The notes under the pieces: model-generated
Seen by the model: the letters and a program-made list of their open reading frames with translations, nothing else
Database searches by the model: none
What the model was told of the DNA's origin: nothing
Shown: piece after piece, positions 57,236-64,000 of the stretch
Position numbering within the stretch: the first letter of the stretch is position 1
Layout of the letters: each line of letters begins with the position of its first letter
Source: CAYMAI01 sp964388445
GTDB taxonomy: Bacteria > 4484-113 > JAGGVC01
Length of the DNA: 64,000 nt
Direction: 5' to 3'
NCBI GenBank assembly: GCA_964388445.1
Contig: CAYMAI010000008.1
Span: 83,848 to 147,847, forward strand
Made by a program: the position numbers and the translations under genes

Positions 57236-58423
57236 TCAGCTCTTCGGCGCGGACATCCCGCATTCGCCGCCGAAATGCTCGATTATCGACAAAAACACGT
57301 TCGGGCTCGATTGGCCGAGACCGCACTTGCTGGCAATACGCATCGTTTCGCCGAGACCCGCGATATCCTTAAATTCCTTTTCCGAAAGCTTGCCCGCTCG
57401 CAGTTTCTTCGCCGCCTCAAGCAGTTTCGGATTTCCGCTCCGGCAAGGCGTACACTGGCCGCACGATTCTTCGCAGAAAAATTCGAGAAAGTTTTCCGCC
57501 ACCGCCAGCATGTCCCTAACTTGGCCGAGTACGATAATCGAGCCGCCCGTCGAAACGTCTTCGAATGAAATTTTCCTGCCGAAATCCTTTCGCGGAACGC
57601 AAGTGCCCGACGCACCGCCCACGATAACCGCTTTCGCGTTTTCGCCGCCCACCTCTTCGAGCAGCGACCTTATCGAAATGCCGAATGGAAATTCATACAC
57701 TCCCGGCCTTTCGCAATCTCCGCTTACGCTGAACAATTTCAAACCCGGCGACCCCGGCGTCCCTAGCTCTTTAAACCAGTCCGGCCCTTTCGCCAGAATG
57801 CAAGCCGCCCAGGCGAACGTTTCGACGTTGTTGACTACTGTCGGCCTTCCGTTATATCCGGTGTTGACCGGGAACGGCGGGCGGTTGCGCGCCTCACCGC
57901 GATGCCCTTCGAGCGATTCGATAAGTGCCGTTTCCTCGCCGCAAACGTACGCCCCCGCGCCCAGCCTGATTTCGATGTCGAAATCGAAACCCTCTTTGCC
58001 GTTAACGCTTTCGCCGAGCAAGCCCTGCTCTCTGCGCCGTTTCAGTTCGTCGTCGAGCCTTTGTCGCAGGTAAATATATTCGCCCCGAAGATAGACGATT
58101 CCCCGCCTAGCGCCTACGGCGTATGCGCATATCGTCATCCCGTCGAACACGAGGTTCGCATGTTCGCTCAGAATGACGCGATCCTTGAACGTACCCGGTT
58201 CGCCTTCATCCGCGTTGCACACTACGAACTTATCCCGGCCCGCCGCGGCCGCGGCGAAATTCCACTTCACGCCGGTCGGAAATCCCGCGCCGCCGCGTCC
58301 TTTTAGGCCCGAATCGGATACGACTTTGATAAGGCTGGCACGCGGCATCGCAAGCGCCATTTTGAGTCCGAAGCCCGGCTCGACGCCGCGAAATGCGAGC
58401 GGTCCTTGATGCAGCGCTTTCAT
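57236..58423 (-). CDS. hydB: NuoF/HndC-like flavin and NADH-binding hydrogenase subunit (short form)
   Basis: 395 residues. GRGGAGFPTGVKWNFA (about 42-57) and NADEGEPGTFKDR bind NADH and FMN. GAGAYVCGEETALIESLEG and ESCGQCTPCRSG (about 318-329) hold further FMN and [4Fe-4S] residues. Many hydrogenase HydB subunits are near 600 residues, with an N-terminal thioredoxin-like and a C-terminal two-cluster ferredoxin domain. Both are missing here, as in plain NuoF. It overlaps hydC by four bases and lies 25 bases before hydA. It passes electrons between NAD(H) and the iron-sulfur chain. Confidence 0.93.
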   Translation of the reverse strand: MKALHQGPLAFRGVEPGFGLKMALAMPRASLIKVVSDSGLKGRGGAGFPTGVKWNFAAAAAGRDKFVVCNADEGEPGTFKDRVILSEHANLVFDGMTICAYAVGARRGIVYLRGEYIYLRQRLDDELKRRREQGLLGESVNGKEGFDFDIEIRLGAGAYVCGEETALIESLEGHRGEARNRPPFPVNTGYNGRPTVVNNVETFAWAACILAKGPDWFKELGTPGSPGLKLFSVSGDCERPGVYEFPFGISIRSLLEEVGGENAKAVIVGGASGTCVPRKDFGRKISFEDVSTGGSIIVLGQVRDMLAVAENFLEFFCEESCGQCTPCRSGNPKLLEAAKKLRAGKLSEKEFKDIAGLGETMRIASKCGLGQSSPNVFLSIIEHFGGECGMSAPKS

Positions 58424-58932
58424 TTTTTGTCCTCCATCGCGTCGTTCCGCTCAAGTTCGGCGCGGCATTCGTCGATAATCGCCGCCACTTTCTCCGGCGT
58501 AACCGACGGATAAACCCGCCCGTTCGCAAGCAGCGCCGGCCCCCGGTCGCACATTCCGATGCACGCCGCCCAATCGAGCGTGAACTTCCCGTCCGCCGTC
58601 GTTTCACCGAATTCTATTCCGAGCGTTTCCTTAAGTTTCTTGGCGACCCATTCCTTGCCCTGCAAATCGCACGAAATCGTCTTGCACAACCGGATTCTGC
58701 ATTTGCCGCCGGGCTTTTCCGTAAGGAACGAGTAGAAAGTGACAACGCCGTAAACTTCCACCGGATGAATGTTCATCAGGCTTGCGACTACCTGCATCGC
58801 GTGCGGGCTCACGAAATCGTAATGCGCCTGAATTTCCTGCAGTACGGGGAGCAGCGCGCTCCGCTCGTTGCCGAATTCTTCAATCCAAAGTGCGATGCGC
58901 TCGTTTTGAATTTCAATTTCACGCTGGTTCAT
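58420..58932 (-). CDS. hydC: NuoE/HndA-like thioredoxin-fold [2Fe-2S] hydrogenase subunit
   Basis: 170 residues, standard NuoE length. The four ligands are in RLCKTISCDLQG (two Cys, about 93-98) and AACIGMCDRGPALL (two Cys, about 134-138). The helical N-terminus includes LLPVLQEIQAHYDFVS and VYGVVTFYSFL, as usual. It is the first structural gene of the hydrogenase and starts three bases after the response regulator stop, so both are co-transcribed. It contacts HydB in the electron path. Confidence 0.93.
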   Translation of the reverse strand: MNQREIEIQNERIALWIEEFGNERSALLPVLQEIQAHYDFVSPHAMQVVASLMNIHPVEVYGVVTFYSFLTEKPGGKCRIRLCKTISCDLQGKEWVAKKLKETLGIEFGETTADGKFTLDWAACIGMCDRGPALLANGRVYPSVTPEKVAAIIDECRAELERNDAMEDKK

Positions 58933-58935
58933 CTC

Positions 58936-59322
58936 TTATCCTTTTTCGATTCGCCCGGAAAGCAGAGCGTTGACTTTTTCGATGAGCTTCGCGGGCGATA
59001 CGGGCTTTTCCTGAAAATCGTCCACCGGCACGATATCGTCGTCTCTTTCGTATCTGTATCCCGTAATGTAACCGATGCTCGTGAGCATCAAAATCGGCTT
59101 GTCGAAACCGTCTTCCCGAAGCTGTTGCGCAAGCTTGAATCCGTCGTCCTGCTCTTCCATCATCACGTCCAAAATCACAAGGTCTGGCGAAATTTCATCT
59201 GCGGCTTTTCTACCCGATTCGCGGTTGAACGCCGCCGATACGTCATGTCCGGCGCGCGACAGGACTAGCCCTACTGCCTCGCAAATTCCGGTATCATCGT
59301 CTATAACTAGAATTCTGGCCAT
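58936..59322 (-). CDS. Receiver-only response regulator
   Basis: 128 residues, one complete receiver domain: acidic pocket VIDDDTGICEAV (about 5-16), phospho-Asp in LVILDVMME (about 50), Thr in LTSIGY and Lys in QEKPVSP. There is no output domain, so it must act through a partner protein or as part of a phosphorelay. AGGAG lies nine bases before ATG 59322. It leads the hydCBA operon. The GAF kinase behind hydA is its likely cognate kinase. Confidence 0.92.
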   Translation of the reverse strand: MARILVIDDDTGICEAVGLVLSRAGHDVSAAFNRESGRKAADEISPDLVILDVMMEEQDDGFKLAQQLREDGFDKPILMLTSIGYITGYRYERDDDIVPVDDFQEKPVSPAKLIEKVNALLSGRIEKG

Positions 59323-59727
59323 TTCGACACGCTCCTGGGCCGGTACGCGGGCTTAAACTAAACTACCCGCATCGCGGCTCAAATAAATATTAATCCCGCA
59401 GAACTGCGGCGCATTTTAAAATGCGCTTGTGAAATCGATATTATATTTGCTCAAGCTGAACCTGCAGGCAGGATAAACAATGGCCCCGCTTACCGGACGC
59501 TTTAACGGCGATTGTGAAATAAGCGCCTTGCCCGAAACAATCGGAGAAATCGAAATTATACGGCGCACGCAGAAATATAAGCGGCAATTGTCCCTTCGAG
59601 TCCCGAATGATTCCGATATTCGATTATCCCGCGATGGTATGAATAGAGCCTGCCGTTGCGACATACGCTGTTTCTTAAAAATCCGCAACGGATAGCAGAT
59701 AAAGAAGTTTTAATCCGGAGGATGGAA
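59323..59727. other. Divergent intergenic region upstream of the hydrogenase operon
   Basis: About 400 bases without a supported gene. It contains the two inverted repeats listed separately, an A/T-rich TAATAT that could be a -10 for the hyd operon, and on the plus strand GATATTATATTTG near 59437 as a possible promoter. A plus-strand frame of 71 codons (59480-59695, starting MAPLTGRFNGD) has a weak AGGA site and could be a small gene, but its composition gives no support. A TTGTGAA at 59427-59433 equals one Rex half-site only. Confidence 0.4.
59396..59426. promoter_or_regulatory. Two adjoining inverted repeats, candidate operator of the hyd operon
   Basis: CCGCAG-AA-CTGCGG at 59396-59409 is joined to the perfect 18-base palindrome GCGCATTTTAAAATGCGC at 59409-59426. 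They stand about 75-105 bases upstream of the response regulator start. Neither is followed by a T run, so an operator is likelier than a terminator. Confidence 0.45.
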
Positions 59728-60657
59728 ATGACCAGATTCGCGCTATTCGCCGCATTCGCATTTTCGATACTCGTTATGCTGCCGGCGCCGGCCGCACTCG
59801 CTGCAAACGCACCCGCAGTATCGATGTTTTCGCTGCTGGAGGGATTCGACTATTATCCCGACGGCGGCTGGCTCAAAATCACGAATTTGGAAGTGACCGG
59901 ATTGCCCGAAGAATACTATAGCGAATACGGCGACAACAAGCTATGGGTAATCGTGCGAACCGCGGACGGCGCGGAAAAATACAAAATCAACATGCAGGCT
60001 TTGAAGCGCGGGGACAATATGCACGGTTTGGGTCCCTATTCAGTGGAGCCGCTGACGCCGGATGGTCAACTTGACGTAAGCTATTTCCTTCTCGACAAAC
60101 CCGGAAATTACGCATTGGACTTTTACGCCGACGGGGCGCTTTTTTATACGTTTCCATTTTCGGTACGAAAAGCGCCGGCTCCGTCGGGCGGCGAGTTCCT
60201 TTACCTCGAAGGCGAATGGAACAGGCTCGCGTGCATTAGCTACGACAACGCCGACCCGAGCGAAAACCTGAAATTCCATGTATGGCTTCGCAACACCGTC
60301 ACTTCGAAACAAGAGCCGGATTTCAAAGCGAAAATATTCAACAGAAACGGCGGCGCGCTCGTGTGCGTAGCAAGTTTTTCCAGCTTGACCCTCCGCTCGT
60401 GGTGGACGCCGAACGATACTTATTTCTTCACTCCGCCGGCCGCGGACGGCAGAGAAGACTATTTCTACGCGAAAGACTTGCTGAAAAACGACGGCAGTTA
60501 CGTAATCAAATTGTACATCGGCGGAGAGCTGTACGGGGAATACAACTTCAGCGTAACCGGCGGCAAATTCAGCAGGAGCGGCAGGATGGCGCCCGGTAGC
60601 GACCCGCTGTTTTTCGTGGACGACGGCAATAGCAAATTCTGGTACGAAAAAGCCTGA
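59728..60657 (+). CDS. Exported protein of unknown function (309 aa)
   Basis: Start ATG 59728, six bases after GGAGG; the ATG two codons earlier touches the ribosome-binding site. Signal peptide about 1-26 (MTRFALFAAFAFSILVMLPA). The mature protein looks like two related Ig-like halves (about 35-150 and 165-290), each with a pattern of short strands and an FYADGALFYTFPFSV or LYIGGELYGEYNFSV end strand. The shared (Y/F)-x-(A/G)-(D/G)-G/E-L-(F/Y)-Y ending suggests an internal duplication. No catalytic motif and no known family. Downstream lies tRNA-Ser on the opposite strand. Confidence 0.75.
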   Translation: MTRFALFAAFAFSILVMLPAPAALAANAPAVSMFSLLEGFDYYPDGGWLKITNLEVTGLPEEYYSEYGDNKLWVIVRTADGAEKYKINMQALKRGDNMHGLGPYSVEPLTPDGQLDVSYFLLDKPGNYALDFYADGALFYTFPFSVRKAPAPSGGEFLYLEGEWNRLACISYDNADPSENLKFHVWLRNTVTSKQEPDFKAKIFNRNGGALVCVASFSSLTLRSWWTPNDTYFFTPPAADGREDYFYAKDLLKNDGSYVIKLYIGGELYGEYNFSVTGGKFSRSGRMAPGSDPLFFVDDGNSKFWYEKA

Positions 60658-60696
60658 TACGCCCGGCTTACCCGCTCCCCCCCGGCGGAAAACCGC

Positions 60697-60783
60697 GGAG
60701 AGAGTGGGATTCGAACCCACGAAACGGTGAAACCGTTTATCGGTTTTCGAGACCGACGCCTTCAACCACTCGGCCATCTCTCC
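60697..60783 (-). tRNA. tRNA-Ser (anticodon CGA)
   Basis: An 87-base class II tRNA. The acceptor GGAGAGA pairs with TCTCTCC, with discriminator G as required for Ser. The anticodon loop CTCGAAA gives CGA. The long variable arm AAACGG-TTTCA-CCGTTT fits Ser. The T loop is GGTTCGAATCC. CCA is not encoded. Confidence 0.96.
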
Positions 60784-60938
60784 GGGGCGGATAATATACC
60801 ATTGCCGCCGCGTTTTTTTAACGCTTGATGCCGCGGCCGCCGATTGCTTATCCCGCTTTCAAATGAAGCCATGTCCGGCTATCGATATTCGCTCCTTCCA
60901 CACGCCGCGCCGCCTTGTTTTGAAAGTGCGCAATCCGG

Positions 60939-60947
60939 TGGTATTCT
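60939..60947 (+). promoter_or_regulatory. Extended -10 (TGGTATTCT) of the methyltransferase-like gene
   Basis: TG 60939-60940, TATTCT 60942-60947, ten bases before ATG 60958. The leader would be about three bases. Confidence 0.4.
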
Positions 60948-60957
60948 CGTATCCCCG

Positions 60958-61560
60958 ATGAACGGAATATCCGGCAAGAAATTGAAATCGAACGCCGCAT
61001 ACGTTTTCGCCTCGAAGGCGAGGCTGAAACTCGGCCATTTGTTCGTTCTCGCGGTGCTTCTTTTCGCGCCCGCGCCGGACACGCCGTTCATATTGCTTGC
61101 GGGAGCGTTCCTCGTCGCATACGGCGAGCTTATGCGCATCGCCGCAGCAGGTCAAATCCGTAAAAACGAAGAACTCGCCGCTAGCGGCCCCTACGCGTTT
61201 ACGCGCAATCCGCTCTACTTCGGCAGCCTCGCAATGGGCGCCGGCGTAACAGTGCTTTCCCAGCACTGGGCTTTTTACGCCGCGTTCGCCGCGCTGTTTT
61301 TTCCGCTCTACTACATCACGATAACCGGCGAGGAAGTATATTTGAAGGCCAAATTCGGAAGCGCTTACGAGGATTTCATATGCAGCACTCCGCGGCTCGT
61401 CCCTTCGCCGGTTGGGCTTTTCCCGCACGTTTGGTTCAGGAATTTCAACGGCGAAAAGATGAAAGACAACCGGGAAACGGCTACGGCGCTTACAATGGCG
61501 GCCGTCGTTATGCTTTTCATTATCAAATGGAAATATCATTTAGAGCTTGCAATTTGGTAA
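60958..61560 (+). CDS. Isoprenylcysteine/phospholipid methyltransferase-like membrane protein
   Basis: 200 residues from ATG 60958; the longer upstream frame starts before the predicted promoter. About five membrane segments. The family core ASGPYAFTRNPLYFGSLAMG (about 77-96) and EVYLKAKFGSAYEDFICSTP (about 126-145) are hallmarks of the ICMT/PEMT group, which uses S-adenosylmethionine to methylate membrane substrates. Bacterial members have mostly unknown substrates. A prenyl-related role would fit the ispA and CPBP genes elsewhere in the window, but that is speculative. Confidence 0.83.
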   Translation: MNGISGKKLKSNAAYVFASKARLKLGHLFVLAVLLFAPAPDTPFILLAGAFLVAYGELMRIAAAGQIRKNEELAASGPYAFTRNPLYFGSLAMGAGVTVLSQHWAFYAAFAALFFPLYYITITGEEVYLKAKFGSAYEDFICSTPRLVPSPVGLFPHVWFRNFNGEKMKDNRETATALTMAAVVMLFIIKWKYHLELAIW

Positions 61561-61617
61561 CATTCCTTCGTTGAAAACCAAACCGATTCATTTCGCTTTT
61601 CCGGTTTGCGGAGTCTC

Positions 61618-62547
61618 ATGACCGATTCCCGCAAAACGGGCCGCGTCCACAAAAAGCTCGGAAACGTCGCGTACGTCGTCCCCGGCGGCGGCGGCGCGGA
61701 AATCGCCTGCGGCGTGCGCGGCAAACTCAAGCTCGGCGAAAGGGACGAAACGAGCGTCGTCTGCGTGGGCGATTTCGTAGAATTCGAACTCGACGATAGC
61801 GGAGCGGGCACGATACATAAAATCTCCGCCAGAAAAACGCTGCTCGCGCGCTCTTCCGTTCTTACGCCCGAAATCGCAGATCCCATCGTGGCGAATGTAG
61901 AAATGCTGGTAATCGTCGTGAGCGTAAATCCCGTCGTCAAACCGGGGATAGTCGACCGCTATCTTGTCGCGGCGGAAGCCGGCGGCATTACCCCCGCCAT
62001 CGTTTTGAATAAAATCGACCTTCCGAAAGCGAAAAGCGAAAGCGCCAAGCTGGACGTCTATCGCCGTCTCGGTCTTGCAGTTTTCGAAACTAGCGCGAAA
62101 AACCAAGCCGGCATCGACGGCCTCAAACGGCATATCGCCGGCAAGTGCGCGGTGTTTTGCGGTCACAGCGGCGTCGGCAAATCCAGTCTGCTAAACGAAA
62201 TCCTGGGATTGAACATCAAAGTCGGCATCGTGGCGTCGAAAACGCTGAAAGGCCGGCACACGACCTCGCACACCGAAATATTCGAAAACCCAGGCGGCGG
62301 CCTTGTCGCCGATACTCCCGGAATCAAAAGTTTCGGAATCGTGGGAATCCATTCGGACGACGTAATCCAATGTTTTCCGGAGCTTTTCGCCGCTTCCCGC
62401 GACTGCGAATTCAGGGATTGCCGGCACATCCGTTCCCAGCAAGGCTGCGCGATTATCGCGAAAGTCGAAAGCGCCGAAATCTTGGAAACGCGATACGAAA
62501 GCTGGCTGAAACTCAAAACCGAAATCAGCGATATCGAAACTTACTAA
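61618..62547 (+). CDS. rsgA: Ribosome small subunit biogenesis GTPase RsgA
   Basis: 309 residues from ATG 61618, four bases after GCGGAG; TTG 61606 upstream is less likely. It is circularly permuted: the OB domain (about 10-75) comes first, then G4 LNKIDLP (about 133), then G1 GHSGVGKSS (about 178-186) and G3 DTPG (about 235). The C-terminal zinc site is formed by CEFRDCRH and the following GC. RsgA helps late maturation of the 30S subunit. The gene follows the methyltransferase gene by 57 bases. Confidence 0.95.
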   Translation: MTDSRKTGRVHKKLGNVAYVVPGGGGAEIACGVRGKLKLGERDETSVVCVGDFVEFELDDSGAGTIHKISARKTLLARSSVLTPEIADPIVANVEMLVIVVSVNPVVKPGIVDRYLVAAEAGGITPAIVLNKIDLPKAKSESAKLDVYRRLGLAVFETSAKNQAGIDGLKRHIAGKCAVFCGHSGVGKSSLLNEILGLNIKVGIVASKTLKGRHTTSHTEIFENPGGGLVADTPGIKSFGIVGIHSDDVIQCFPELFAASRDCEFRDCRHIRSQQGCAIIAKVESAEILETRYESWLKLKTEISDIETY

Positions 62548-62586
62548 AACCGAATTCTGCGGATAATTCCGCCTTGCCGGTTGCCG

Positions 62587-63108
62587 CTACGAAAAATCCT
62601 TGCGCATATCGAGCGTCGTTTTTATCGGCGAATCTTTCGCCCTGCGCATTCTTTCCGCGGCGTTTTCGCGCACCCGGCGCGCGCTTTCCGCGTCGGCCTT
62701 TTCCTCGTCGGTTTCGATAACGAGCTCCGGTATCTGCATCGGCCGCCCATCGGGGCCGAGCGCCACAAAGGTGAAAAACGCCGTGCAGCAATGATACCTG
62801 TCTCCGCTAAGCGGCTCTTCGCCGTACACCTCGATTTTGATGACCATGCTCGACGTGCCGGTAAGAACGACGCGCGCATTCAGTTCGACGATATGGCCAG
62901 GATGAATCGGTTGGTGGAAGTCCACGGCGTCTGTGGACGCGGTGACGACGTTTTTGCGCGCGAACCTGATGGACGCCAGGCTCGCCGCCATGTCCATCAT
63001 TTTTAGCACGTCGCCGCCGTACATCGTGCCCACGATGTTCGAATGGTGCGGCATCACCAGCTCCGCCAGCGTCACGGTCTCCGCGCGCTTCTTTCTTCGT
63101 TCGGCCAT
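62587..63108 (-). CDS. Acyl-CoA thioesterase, hot-dog fold (YciA/BFIT-like)
   Basis: 173 residues. A single hot-dog domain with the family sequence HHSNIVGTMYGGDVLKMMD (about 21-39) and STDAVDFHQPIHPGHIVELN (catalytic Asp region, about 58-77). The C-terminal 35 residues are charged and helical. It hydrolyses acyl-CoA to free acid and CoA in the cytosol. AGGAG lies just before ATG 63108, and an extended -10 box lies further upstream. It is convergent with rsgA. Confidence 0.9.
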   Translation of the reverse strand: MAERRKKRAETVTLAELVMPHHSNIVGTMYGGDVLKMMDMAASLASIRFARKNVVTASTDAVDFHQPIHPGHIVELNARVVLTGTSSMVIKIEVYGEEPLSGDRYHCCTAFFTFVALGPDGRPMQIPELVIETDEEKADAESARRVRENAAERMRRAKDSPIKTTLDMRKDFS

Positions 63109-63178
63109 TTTTTCTCCTTGAGCATTCCGCCTAAGTCCGTCTGGTTAAGGATGCGTCTTGGCGGATTTGCCGGTTTCG

Positions 63179-63187
63179 ATTTTAGCA
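63179..63187 (-). promoter_or_regulatory. Extended -10 (TGCTAAAAT) of the thioesterase gene
   Basis: Minus strand, TG 63187-63186 then TAAAAT 63184-63179. The leader would be about 65 bases. Confidence 0.45.
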
Positions 63188-63204
63188 TTTAAGATCTTTA
63201 TGAA

Positions 63205-64000
63205 TTAGGTGCTTCCATCCGGCTCGCCGGATTCGCCGTCGGGAAACTCGATTGCGTTCACCGCGGCGAGCGCGAATTCGAGGAGAGCTTTTAAGTCCAT
63301 GTTTTCGGTTTTCGCCACCGCGGCGGCACATTCCGCGTCCGTGAGCTGCGACTTCGCGGATTCGAGCGCATTTTCAAACTCGCGGCGCGCGTGAGGTCCG
63401 ATAACTCGCCCAGAGGATTCGGCGATTTTGAGTGTGCCGGTTACGACCGCGGCGCAGTCCGCGATATTGCCTGCTTTTTCGAGCAAAACAACGCAAGCAG
63501 GAAATACGGATTCAAAAGGCACTTCAAAGTCTAGCGTTTCAACGCAAATTGCAATCGCTTCGGCGCATTTCTGTTTGGCATCAGCCAGTTTGCCAATATG
63601 TATATCGGTCGCCGCAAGCCGCCCAAGTGTACTCGCGATTCCAGTTTTTTCGCCGATTTCGCGAAATATTTCCAAACTTTCACGATAAAACTTTTCCGCG
63701 TCCGCGTATCTGCCTTGCAAAGACGCATCAATTCCAAGATTGAGTAGCGTAAGCGCGGCACCGCGATTAGCGCCGATTTCGCGAAATATTTCCAAGCTTT
63801 CACTATAATGCTTTTCCGCGTCCGCGTATTTACCTTGCCAACATAAGACATTTCCGAGACCGCTAAGCGAATTCGCGACGCCGCGCTTATCGCCGATTTC
63901 GCGGCGTATTTCCAGGCTTTCACTATGGAGCTTTTCCGCACCGGAGTATTTGCCTTGCGAAGATGCGACAAGTCCGAGATTGCCTAGCGAATTCGCGACG
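63205..64000 (-). CDS. Tetratricopeptide-repeat protein (partial, N-terminus off the right edge)
   Basis: The frame is open to base 64000, so the start lies outside the window. It holds at least three 40-residue TPR units of the kinesin-light-chain/TPR_12 type, with the pattern QGKYADAEKHYSESLEIFRE and IG-(A/D/E)-(N/K)-(R/T)-G between them, then a degenerate unit and a C-terminal helical region ending EFPDGESGEPDGST. The DNA repeats are similar enough to suggest fairly recent duplication. Such proteins are protein-protein scaffolds, often linked to signalling or to large ATPase regulators encoded in the missing N-terminus. Confidence 0.85.
   Translation of the reverse strand, partial: VANSLGNLGLVASSQGKYSGAEKLHSESLEIRREIGDKRGVANSLSGLGNVLCWQGKYADAEKHYSESLEIFREIGANRGAALTLLNLGIDASLQGRYADAEKFYRESLEIFREIGEKTGIASTLGRLAATDIHIGKLADAKQKCAEAIAICVETLDFEVPFESVFPACVVLLEKAGNIADCAAVVTGTLKIAESSGRVIGPHARREFENALESAKSQLTDAECAAAVAKTENMDLKALLEFALAAVNAIEFPDGESGEPDGST
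63640..63999 (-). repeat. 120-base tandem repeats encoding TPR units
   Basis: Three successive 120-base units share blocks such as cgcgaaatcggcg and gcggaaaagc at the same phase. They encode the TPR motifs of the partial gene. Confidence 0.7.

Noticed and set aside
59427..59433. Rex operator upstream of the hydrogenase operon
   Set aside because: Only one half-site (TTGTGAA) is present; the inverted partner TTCACAA is missing, so a full Rex site is not supported.
59416..59688. 90-codon minus-strand frame and 71-codon plus-strand frame in the hyd upstream region
   Set aside because: Neither has convincing composition or a strong ribosome-binding site; described only as part of the intergenic region.
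63531..63971. Alternative minus-strand frame over the TPR repeats
   Set aside because: It reads the repeats out of phase and gives a Lys/Arg-rich peptide; the in-phase frame has clear TPR signatures.
63640..63999. CRISPR-like array at the right edge
   Set aside because: The 120-base periodicity encodes TPR units in one frame; there are no short identical repeats with unique spacers.

Overview
The window looks like one contig of an uncultured, anaerobic or facultative diderm bacterium with moderately high GC. An outer membrane is supported by a predicted beta-barrel protein ending in Phe (17305-18933), an SLH-domain porin-like protein at the left edge, and many lipoproteins. SLH-tethered porins are typical of diderm lineages such as Cyanobacteria, Deinococcus and Negativicutes, so a lineage of that kind is likely; I cannot name the phylum. 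Anaerobic metabolism is indicated by a complete [FeFe]-hydrogenase locus with all three maturases (47948-59322) and an NrfHA ammonia-forming nitrite reductase (36904-38808). No rRNA, CRISPR array, insertion sequence or phage module was seen.

Layout. 1-2416: SLH porin, small lipoprotein and a DegT/DnrJ aminotransferase, all on the minus strand. 2520-9927: a PDZ protein with a long Asp/Gly repeat domain, the isoprenoid pair ispA-dxs, a CPBP membrane protein and an exported unknown. 10092-18933: a dockerin-like PKD lipoprotein, tenA, a TPR membrane protein, then a compact envelope cluster (exported propeller-like protein, TolB-like lipoprotein, outer-membrane barrel). 18993-24170: ABC ATPase, a UGA-containing thioredoxin-like selenoprotein gene, glycosyltransferase, HAD phosphatase, acpS. 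24143-32380: two large modular lipoproteins, a KefB-type antiporter, a deiodinase-like selenoprotein gene and a toxin-antitoxin pair. 32408-38808: ileS, tRNA-Leu, an S1 protein and nrfHA. 39066-47851: a receiver-like protein, a DUF554 protein and three modular lipoproteins, one ending in a monoheme cytochrome domain. 47948-59322: hydE, hydF, hicBA, aspA, hydG, a histidine kinase, hydABC and a response regulator, all on the minus strand. 59728-64000: exported unknown, tRNA-Ser, an isoprenylcysteine methyltransferase-like protein, rsgA, a thioesterase and a truncated TPR protein.

Main points. (1) Two genes are split only by an in-frame UGA at the exact catalytic position of a Cys/Sec redox motif (W-U-G-G-C and T-U-P-P-F); both are very probably selenoproteins, so the genome should encode SelA, SelB, SelC and SelD. 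(2) Many genes have TATAAT-like -10 boxes, often of the extended TGn type. In at least six the box lies 6-8 bases before an ATG, GTG or TTG codon, which suggests leaderless mRNAs; this also fixes several start codons. (3) Three lipoproteins share an N-terminal module with paired dockerin-type calcium loops followed by different C-terminal domains (propeller-like, BACON, cytochrome c). (4) A soluble histidine kinase and a receiver-only response regulator are built into the hydrogenase locus.
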